This document shows positions 56,976-64,000 of a DNA stretch of 64,000 bases, piece after piece. This DNA comes from Mytilinidion resinicola (taxonomy: Eukaryota; Ascomycota; Dothideomycetes; Mytilinidiales; Mytilinidiaceae). How positions within the stretch are numbered: position 1 is the first letter of the stretch; each line of letters begins with the position of its first letter. The DNA lies in NCBI RefSeq assembly GCF_010093595.1, contig NW_022985473.1:248001-312000 (forward strand). Reading direction: 5' to 3'. Made by a program: the position numbers and the translations under genes. The notes under the pieces are model-generated. The model had not been told where the DNA came from, ran no database searches, and saw nothing but the letters and a program-made list of their open reading frames with translations.

Positions 56976-58375
56976 TCACGCCGGCATACCCCAAACAATC
57001 ACGTTCCCTGCGCCGCCGCACATCACGCGTCAGCAATTAGACTTTTTGAGATAAGAATAATGCCCCGATTGTAGCCGGGGCACTCCCGGGATTATGGAAA
57101 CTACTCACCGTCACCGCCTGCGCTGGCCCATTCTCTCCGTGTCGGGCAGAAGGCGACTGCGCTGACGACGTCCTTTTTGGGGTTTGGGGGGGTTTGGGTG
57201 GCTGGGGAGTGGCGAAGTTTGTGAAGCGGGTTGCCTGTGAGGAGGTCCCAGATGAGGATGTGGCCGGACTCGCTGCCGCTGAGGATGATGCTGTCGGAGA
57301 GGCCGAGGGTGCTGCGGATGCGGTAGTCGGTGTTTGTGTACTGCTGGGTGTTAGAAGAGACAGTGTGATGAGAACGGGGAGAGGGGCGCACCTCAGGCGC
57401 TCTATAGGCTTTGAGGAGTTTGCCGTCTGGTTTGTCCATGAGGCGTATTGTGGAGTCCAGCGAGCTGACGAGGAGGGAGTCGGTATTTTTGGTTGGCGTG
57501 AGGGATGTTACGGGTGCTGTCCTTCGTTAGCTTTTGGCCATTAACTCCATTTCCGTGCAGATGGTCGATACTCCTCTCTCCTCCTCTCCCCTTGTTCGCG
57601 CGACGGGGTCGGAACTCGCAAGACTCACCCCCTATAACATCAACCAACATTTGCCCCATCCGGATATCATAGCATCTGACCCGCCCATCCACACTCCCCG
57701 CCACGATCTCCGCGCCCATCACCGCCACACTGCTCACGCTGTCCCGCGCTTCGCTGAGCACCATGATCGGCTTGTAGCTCTGGCTCTTCGCATCCCACAG
57801 CCGCACCGTCCCGTCATAGCTCCCGCTCACGACGACGCTGCCCTCTGTCCCGCCGAATGCGCACGAATTCACTTTGCCAGCGTGCCCAGTCCATCGTTTT
57901 ATGGTAGTGGCCCGCGAAACGTCCCATAGGAAGACGGTCTTGTCGCCGCCGACGCTGATGAGGCGCGCATTGTCGGCTGATACGGCGAGGTCGAGCACTT
58001 CGTAGCCGTGGGCGTCGTAGGTTTGGATGAGGCCTGGGGTTGGGAGCGAGGGGTCGGGGACGGAGCCGGGAGAGGCGGCCTTTGAGGGGTTGAATAGGCG
58101 TATAGTGTGGTCGGTGGAGCCGGTGAGGATCTATCGGTATGTAAGTGAGGTTTCTAGAGCTTTGAAAGCTGCGGCTTGTAATGAAATTCGCTACGGAGTG
58201 ATTAAGAGATAGTGCGTACGTATTGACTGGAGCCAGCACTGTAGGTCACAGCATGAACGGCGCCTGAAATTCGTTATGTATTATTGCTCCTTTGCGGGCG
58301 ACGGCGAATTGAGTAGGGAATACCATTATGGCCTCCAAGTCTTGCTATCTGGCGGGTGGGGAATTGTGAGCTCAT
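56976..58375 (-). CDS. WD40 protein WDR83 / MORG1
   Basis: Seven-bladed WD40 scaffold of the WDR83 (MAPK organizer 1) family, also linked to spliceosomes. Exons 58324..58375, 58220..58263, 57629..58130, 57392..57516, 57109..57340 and 56976..57007 give 328 residues. Blades in order: QIARLGGHNGAVHAVTYS, YILTGSTDHTIRLFNPSK, TYDAHGYEVLDLAVSADNAR, GGDKTVFLWDVSRATTIKRW, GTEGSVVVSGSYDGTVRLWD, IVAGSVDGRVRCYDIRMGQM, VTSLTPTKNTDSLLVSSLDS and TDYRIRSTLGLSDSIILSGS. The last exon is only 32 nt. A 101-bp intron (57008..57108) must be removed to replace an immediate TAG and give ASAGGDGNVIVWGMPA, the expected closing strand. It is divergent from ICln with 324 bp between starts. Confidence 0.92.
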
Positions 58376-58699
58376 GGCGGTTGGGGTTCGGAGGAGAGTG
58401 CGGAGGAGCTTGAGGGGAGTTTCTTAAGCGCCAAGCCCCCCGCAGATCTTCTTCAAAATTTAGAGCTTCACTTTGCTCGTTCTAACAACAACCTCGCCGA
58501 TTTTCGTCAACTCATAGCTGTGTTTCCAGATTGCCGGTATTGCGTAAGTTACTTTTGGTATTATCCTGAAACATTTTTACTAGAGCGCATATCAGAACCA
58601 GGCACCCGAGAAGCAGGCAACATCCTATGAGTAGAGGGGCATTTTCACACTGAGCACCGCAATTGCGAATAGTTTCGCAGACCTTCAAGACTCATCACC
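58376..58699. promoter_or_regulatory. Divergent promoter of WDR83 and ICln
   Basis: 324 bp between the two start codons. No TATA box or other named site stands out. Two genes with RNA-processing links share this region. Confidence 0.55.
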
Positions 58700-59610
58700 A
58701 TGGCGCTCGAGGTCCTCTCTGAAAGGCCGCAGTTGGAAGCCTTCACTGCCCTCGAGGAGCACCAAAGCCAGACTCCTGGCACTTTCTTCGGTGGAAAGCC
58801 AGTCCTCCACTGCAAGCATGCAGGCGTCACCCTCCAGATCCCGCAGAACCAGCTCCAGTCGCATGCAGCTATCGCCAAGCTTCAGCCTACTGCGGTAGTG
58901 GATGGTCCTACTACGTCTCAGCTTGCTACCATCTCCAATGTCGAAATTTGGGTCACTTCCGAGTATGTCCTCTTCCCACTATTAAACTTCTCCATAGCTG
59001 ACCCTAACCCCATAGACGTTTCGTCCTCTTCCAATTGGAGCCGTCCAATACGGGTGTCTCGATCCCGTACCCCTCCATCGCTCTCCACGCCATCTCGCGC
59101 TTCAAAGGTCCGCAGTACACATCATCAGAGGTCGGTCTAGAAGCCTTGTACATGGAGCTGAGCCTGAACGACACTGAGCTTGTAAACGCCGAGGACGAGA
59201 TCGAGGTACTGGAGGTCACAGTGCTCCCGCCGAACTACGCCTCTGTTACCGAATCTACGACTCCCTACATCAAGGAGCTCTTCGCTGCGATGAACACTTG
59301 CTCGGACCTGCATCCAGATCCAGCGTCTCCAGATTCAGATGAGGAGGACGAAGGAGAAGATACCGCACCTGGCGCTGGCGGCTGGATCACGTCTGAGAAC
59401 ATGGACCAATACTTTGATGAGGCCGGGAACTTCATCGGAGGTGGAACGCTGGGTGATGCGGACGGCAACATCTTTGGAAGACGCGGTAACCTGGGTGCCG
59501 GTGCGGGCACGGTGAGGACAAGAGAAGAGGATGACGAGGCCGCACACGGGAGCAATGGCGTGGACGGAACCAACGGCGAGGATGAGACAAAGTGGCGCCG
59601 GACGGAATGA
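58700..59610 (+). CDS. ICln (Voldacs domain), methylosome / snRNP assembly chaperone
   Basis: Regulator of volume decrease (Voldacs/ICln) family; in other eukaryotes ICln chaperones Sm proteins for the PRMT5 methylosome. Exons 58700..58962 and 59016..59610 give 285 residues. The PH-like fold is visible in TPGTFFGGKPVLHCKHAGVT, ISNVEIWVTSERFVLFQLE, GVSIPYPSIALHAISRF (the family's 'sL-YPsIslHAis' block) and ALYMELSLND. Then come VLEVTVLPP and helix IKELFAAMNTCSDLHPDP. An acidic stretch (DSDEEDEGED) precedes the conserved MDQYFDEAGNF. A Gly/Asp-rich tail ends the protein. Confidence 0.93.
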
Positions 59611-59848
59611 GCCAACACCGTGCTTTCGCTCGTCGATATCACACTTTTGGGGACATTTTGGGCGTCTAGGACAAGGATGGGTCAGGTACAGGGGCCTTGC
59701 TGCCTCCTTTTGCATCAAAAGCATGTGACCATAGGTCATTGTGGGCAACAATTGGTTGACTTATGAGTTTGAGCGATTACCCTGTTAACTATGTGAGTCA
59801 CTCTAAAGACAATCGAGAGGGACAATGCATTAATTATATTCAGTGACT
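59611..59848. terminator. Convergent 3' region of ICln and TauD genes
   Basis: 238 bp between stop codons, expected to hold both polyadenylation sites. Nothing else seen. Confidence 0.5.
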
Positions 59849-61349
59849 CTAAAGCCCAGCCAGAGCCTCGCGACGCGACTTCGAAGCCGGGTTATAAAAC
59901 GGCTTTTCGCCCAATGACACGACCCTGTTACCTTGTCGTTTGCCCTCATAGTCATTGGTAGCCGTGTGGTAAACGGAGCGGCTGTACGCAGTCAATATTA
60001 TGCAAAGCAGAGACTAAGGGAAGTGTTTGCTTACTTGTCCCAGATGGCAAGGTCGTTCTTATTCCACTTGAACCGCACTTGCAGGTCATGGTTTTCGTGA
60101 ATCAAGCGATTGACTGGTGCAAATATTAGTACGGCCAGGTTTTCTCCAGAAGAAGTATTTACAGTATTCTTTGATGACTTCGCTTTCCGTCTCTGTTACG
60201 TTGTCAATCCATCCGGCATGGACCTGGTGGCCAGCAGCGAAGAGACTCTTCCATCCAGTCACAGGGTTGGTGCGAACAACCGGGCTAAGTAACAAACGTC
60301 AGTACCTATTTCAAAAAGTGAGCTAACACGATTTACGTACTGAGAAGCGGTAAAGTCGTTGCCCTTGTTCTCTGGTGCGCCTCTGTCATCCTCGATGAGT
60401 TCAAGACCATGCTCTGCGGCGACTTTGTTGAAGTTTGGCTTTGATTCGGTCAATGAAGTTCCCCATTCACATCTTTTAGCAGTCACTTACCTGGTAATGA
60501 GTAGCAGTCAAACCTTCAGCAAATCGTTGCCAAACCGGGGACAGGCGGTCAAAAGCTTCGTAGCCAGATGCCCAGAGCGTGTCTCCTCCGACATCATCTG
60601 GCGTCTTGACGATCTTCAAGATCGCGTAGTCCGAAGGAATACGCTCAAAGGTGATGCTAGGACCCATCGTCAGTCTCCGCAAGATATAGTGTCAAGGGGG
60701 ATCATACTCAGCGTGCCAGCCCTCGCTCGCAGGTCTCTTCGAGTTAAAGTAGCGGCCCTTATAGTACTTCCTGTTTTGGTCAGATGAAATAACAGAAACT
60801 TCGTCATCAAGTTTGCCGTTCTCATCCACGGATATTCCTCGCTTGCTGTTGGATAGAGCGTGCTTGTGGAGCTACATTTCAACCATTAGACAGCTCCGTC
60901 AATGCCTGCATATGAACTTGCCTTCGAGGTGCTGGGCTTTCCCGTAAGTTCACCCAATTTCTGTCCCAAGATCTTCTGGTCTTCAATGTTGATATCCTGG
61001 TTCCTGAAGAACACTACGCCGCGCTGGGAAACTGCATCATACCGTCAGTGGGACTTGATTCATCTAACGGACAATATATCGTACCTGTGATGGCAAGATC
61101 CCGAACTTTGGCATCATCCTTGAGGATCTCAGAGAGCTGAAGCTTCGAATACTCGCGGCCGATGACATTCGTCACATCAAAAGACTCGTATGCATCGAGA
61201 GAGCCAGAATACTCGAGCGGAGCTGGGAAAGAAGCGCTCTGCGTCAATCCAGCAACACTCTTCTTGATCTCAGGAATGGTGCGAGCAGTAGTGCGGACTG
61301 GAGAGGCGGGCTGCTCGACCTGGGCGTCGTCTGCTGCGTGTGGAGCCAT
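59849..61349 (-). CDS. TauD-family 2-oxoglutarate/Fe(II) dioxygenase
   Basis: Alpha-ketoglutarate-dependent dioxygenase of the taurine/sulfonate (TauD/TfdA) family. Exons 61085..61349, 60922..61031, 60708..60871, 60491..60656, 60341..60438, 60163..60284, 60035..60113 and 59849..59981 give 378 residues, all in phase. Signatures are ISQRG-like VSQRGVVFFRNQDINIEDQ, then GWHADITFERIPSDY (the HxD iron ligands, formed across an intron), GGDTLWASGYEAFDRLSP, HPVVRTNPVTGWKSLF (2-oxoglutarate-binding region), and FKWNKNDLAIWDN joined to RSVYHTATNDY (distal His ligand and Arg). The intron 60872..60921 has a GC donor (GCAAGT). Expected role: oxidative release of sulfite from alkyl- or aryl-sulfonates, or a related hydroxylation; cytosolic. 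Confidence 0.94.
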
Positions 61350-61474
61350 GGTGATACAATGCTGTACTGAATGGTCTCGGAATCAATGGTAATGGTCTAA
61401 AAGCCTGAATTTAATATCATTTCTACGATATCTCCTCCCCTTAAGTAGCAACAGAACCTTAACCCCTTCGCTCA

Positions 61475-61494
61475 GATATCCGCATACGGATATC
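61475..61494. promoter_or_regulatory. GATATCCG-N4-CGGATATC palindrome (CCG-N4-CGG)
   Basis: Two perfect 8-bp inverted arms around CATA, 126 bp upstream of the TauD start codon. The CCG-N4-CGG core has the geometry bound by Zn2Cys6 factors of the Leu3 type, and the symmetry extends five bases beyond each triplet. Likely an operator for the dioxygenase gene. Confidence 0.55.
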
Positions 61495-62271
61495 AGTTGT
61501 CGAACGCGCTATCACCCACTCTCATCGCGACTTTACATACCCCGCTCGCACTACGGCAGCTTGATGCCGCAGATTCATCAGCATCGCGAGTGGTGAGGAG
61601 CCACTATCCCAGAGCCCTCGCATCACACTTCCTTATCACGAAGCGAGGCGTGGTATAAGCGAGAGCTGATAGGCTGGTTTGGGAGTCTAAGGCGGGGGTC
61701 GCGCAAAAAGACTGGACGGTTGCGCGATGGGGATGCCTGGAGATGTGTGTTTGTCGAGCAACATCCTGGCTATGAGGTGAGAGGTGCAGCTGTGCTTGGG
61801 ATTGGTGATTGGTGATTGCGCGTTTATGTATTTCCGAACCGCCTTGCAACCAGGCGGAGAGCACGTCTTACATTTTCGATATTTAATTGATATTTTCACT
61901 TGCTAACAGGTTAGTATGAAGAAAGGTTGAGGTGGAGTTGGATGCTCGTCGGAATCGGGCCGAATCACGGCTCGTCAAATGGGAGACCTGGAAACTTCGA
62001 CGACATTACAACTTTCAAGCTACATGCCACCATAACCACAACATCTATTCGAACAGGACGACTTTTGAGCAATCAATGGAAAGCTATGGGCTATAGTGAA
62101 CAGTCTAGCTCTATGAATATCGGTGAGTAAACATTTAGGTTGCTACTGACTATGAGGAATGACACACTGCAGAGATCTCCATTCCACGGGTAATTGGTTA
62201 TCATCTACATGATTCAACGAATCAGGCCCACACACGTAAGTGGTTTTATACATGCGTCCAGTACATAGTCG

Positions 62272-62299
62272 TCATCGTTCATCGTTCATCGTGCATCGT
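62272..62299. repeat. Heptamer tandem repeat, four units
   Basis: Three exact TCATCGT units and a fourth GCATCGT unit, in the 3' flank of the surface-protein gene. Confidence 0.85.
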
Positions 62300-62383
62300 A
62301 TCATTTTCAAGAGCGCATTAATGCTTCCAACAATACAAGCCAAGCAGTCATTACCAATCACAGCGTTCTTAAGCACTTTCTTG

Positions 62384-63545
62384 TCAATGCTGTACTCCTA
62401 ATCCCAGCCCTTTCAGGCTCTTAGATACACTGACTCTGTGCCATGCCGGTATTGGAGTGGCCGGTAACTCAGAGACAGTCCACCTTGTTCCAATCTCTGC
62501 AGGACTGCGCTTGTTCGCCATCTCTACTGGGCTGTACCCACTGAATTTGTAATCAGACGCTGGCCGTTCAATGCTGACGAGTTCTCGTTGGCTACCGTAT
62601 GTATCCAATGATGTCGCTAGAGATTGAGAAGGTATTAGATTGTTCGACCGGCATCGAAGCCAGAAGATCACGATGATCGAGATGCAGAGCAGTGCAAGTC
62701 CGCCGATTACTCCACCAACTATTGCGGAGATGTTGGTGGTGGGAACGGGCGTTGACGTCGTGGAACTTTGCGAATTCTGTGGAAGGGCTAAGAAAGAGGA
62801 GGTGGATGATGAGGCGGTCGGTGATGATGTAGTCGTTGCAAGACTCGTGGTAGCAATCGAGGAACTACTTCCAAGCGAAGAGCTTAAGGCTGTTTGAAGA
62901 GTGGATGAGGGTAACGAAGAGGTCGATCTAGGGGTCGGGAAGCTGCTAGATGGTGTCGGCGTTGACGTTGGAGAGTCTCCGGTAGTGAACGCAGCTAAGA
63001 GATGATCTGTCGTCGCGACCTTTCCGCACGCGATATAGGAGTATGTTTGGTCGGGTCTCGCAGTCAGTAGAGCTGTGGAGCAGAAGTCCCCAGTATTTCC
63101 ACTACGGCAGAGGTAAGCCCACGTTCCCTATCTATCTCTCAAATTTTCAGACTGACCAAGTAAAGGTAGTGATTTTGGTATTCCCAACTGCTCCACAACC
63201 CTTTGAGCATGCATGAGAGTCGACGCAATTGCCAGCTAGGCCGCAATCGCTTGCGCTGATGACAGTAGAAGGACAGAATCCCCACAACGAGTTTTCCACA
63301 TCGACTCGACCATCCGCAGTCCGTGGCTTGGTAGGATCTCCAGTCAAGAATCCGCAGGTGTTTTCGAAGGTAGTTTCTTGTCGTCGTGCCAGCTCGATCC
63401 AGTCTACGTGCGATGCATTGTCGCAGGCTCTAGCTCTCGACAGTACAGGTTTGCCGAGTAGTCCTTCTTGATGCCTGGGGCTTGCACAGACAAAGCCTTG
63501 GAAGGTAACGGTCCAGAAGAAATACAGTAAGAATACAGGAACCAT
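62384..63545 (-). CDS. Ser/Thr-rich single-pass surface protein with Cys-rich ectodomain
   Basis: Exons 63157..63545 and 62384..63101 give 368 residues. Signal peptide MVPVFLLYFFWTVTFQGFVC, then a Cys-rich ectodomain (ETTFENTCGFLTGD, WGFCPS, DCGLAGNCVDSHACSKGCG, joined to CGNTGDFCSTALL and YSYIACG). A stretch of about 95 residues rich in Ser/Thr/Pro follows, surely O-glycosylated. A transmembrane helix (ISAIVGGVIGGLALLCISII) leads to a basic stop-transfer and a cytoplasmic tail of about 80 residues (YKFSGYSPVEMAN and RWTVSELPATPIPAWHRVSV). The layout is that of fungal wall-stress or surface-sensor-like proteins, but no WSC domain is recognised. The acceptor at 63102 was chosen over upstream AGs because those give stops. 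Confidence 0.8.
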
Positions 63546-64000
63546 ATTAGGCCTGATATATAAAAGCGTTCACGATGTAGCGACGTGGTACAATCGGCCC
63601 ATTGTGAAAGCATCTTAGCGGAGTGAACACTACTATCTTATTGCCTCCTTTGCTGTGCCTCAAATCGACCTGGCGGCCATACGCCTCTCAGTCAATATCA
63701 TGGCTTTAAATTTAGGGGGCAATTCGCGAAGTGCTACCAGTCAGGATATCTACGCCCAAAACTTATCCCAAACGCCAATAGCCGACTCTGAAATATTTTT
63801 GGAGCGGTTCTTCGGTCTTCCTGATTGGAAAAGACATGCAGATCTGGAACTGATTTGCTGCAGTTTACTCTTTTTGGGTTGTCGCGCCTATCTGTGGCTG
63901 CGTGCTGTGCCGCATCCGCCAATAGAGGGGTGCCATAGCGCAGCCTTGTGCAATTTCTGGCGCTTAAGGGGGTCGGAACCTGCACATCCGCTTCGCCCGA
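63546..64000. other. Intergenic region at the right edge
   Basis: Promoter side of the surface-protein gene. A minus-strand open frame at 63734-63985 shows no recognisable motif and may be chance. Confidence 0.4.

Larger units (their letters stand above)
61350..62383. other. Intergenic region, TauD promoter side
   Basis: About 1 kb without a supported gene. It contains the palindrome at 61475..61494 and a short heptamer repeat at 62272..62299. Open frames at 61604-61899 are not supported. Confidence 0.5.

Overview
The window is nuclear DNA of a filamentous ascomycete (Pezizomycotina). The genes carry many short introns of about 45-60 bp, with GTAAGT-like donors, CTAAC/CTGAC branch sites and (T/C)AG acceptors. 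Several families are typical of the group: HET-domain and NACHT proteins, NmrA, a fungal rhodopsin-fold receptor, GH71 alpha-1,3-glucanase, a putative cyclase and a CPAF-type S41 peptidase. No genus or species is claimed. I built the gene models from conserved protein motifs and splice signals, and for the intact multi-exon genes the exon lengths sum to a multiple of three. An 80-base run of N lies at 3207-3286.

Left part (1-18 kb): Cyk3 (cytokinesis, minus, runs off the left edge), a serine-hydrolase gene broken by one TGA, a CmcJ-like oxygenase pseudogene with RIP-like stops, an AT-rich relic, a large secreted S41 peptidase (minus), then a small NACHT NTPase beside a HET-domain protein. That last pair is a candidate self/non-self recognition module.

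Middle (18-37 kb): an asparaginase with C-terminal ankyrin repeats, an NmrA-like protein, mitochondrial ribosomal protein bL19m, a PSI-domain membrane protein, a seven-helix rhodopsin-fold receptor (minus), PWP2 of the small-subunit processome (minus) divergent from the septin AspB/Cdc3, and a small coiled-coil protein (minus).

Accessory block (37-51 kb): a heavily frameshifted GH71 pseudogene, an intact MFS sugar transporter, a putative cyclase/hydrolase (minus), a decayed FAD monooxygenase, two unrecognised proteins sharing a module of about 50 residues, and a four-helix MARVEL-like gene (minus) with a one-base frameshift.

Right part (51-64 kb): a gene-poor GC-rich stretch of almost 4 kb, a CASTOR-like ACT-domain protein, the WD40 protein WDR83/MORG1 (minus) divergent from ICln, a TauD-type dioxygenase (minus) with a CCG-N4-CGG palindrome upstream, and a Ser/Thr-rich single-pass surface protein (minus).

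Housekeeping genes (Cyk3 outside the gap, PWP2, septin, bL19m, WDR83, ICln) are intact. Stops and frameshifts fall in accessory genes, which points to real gene decay rather than general sequencing error.
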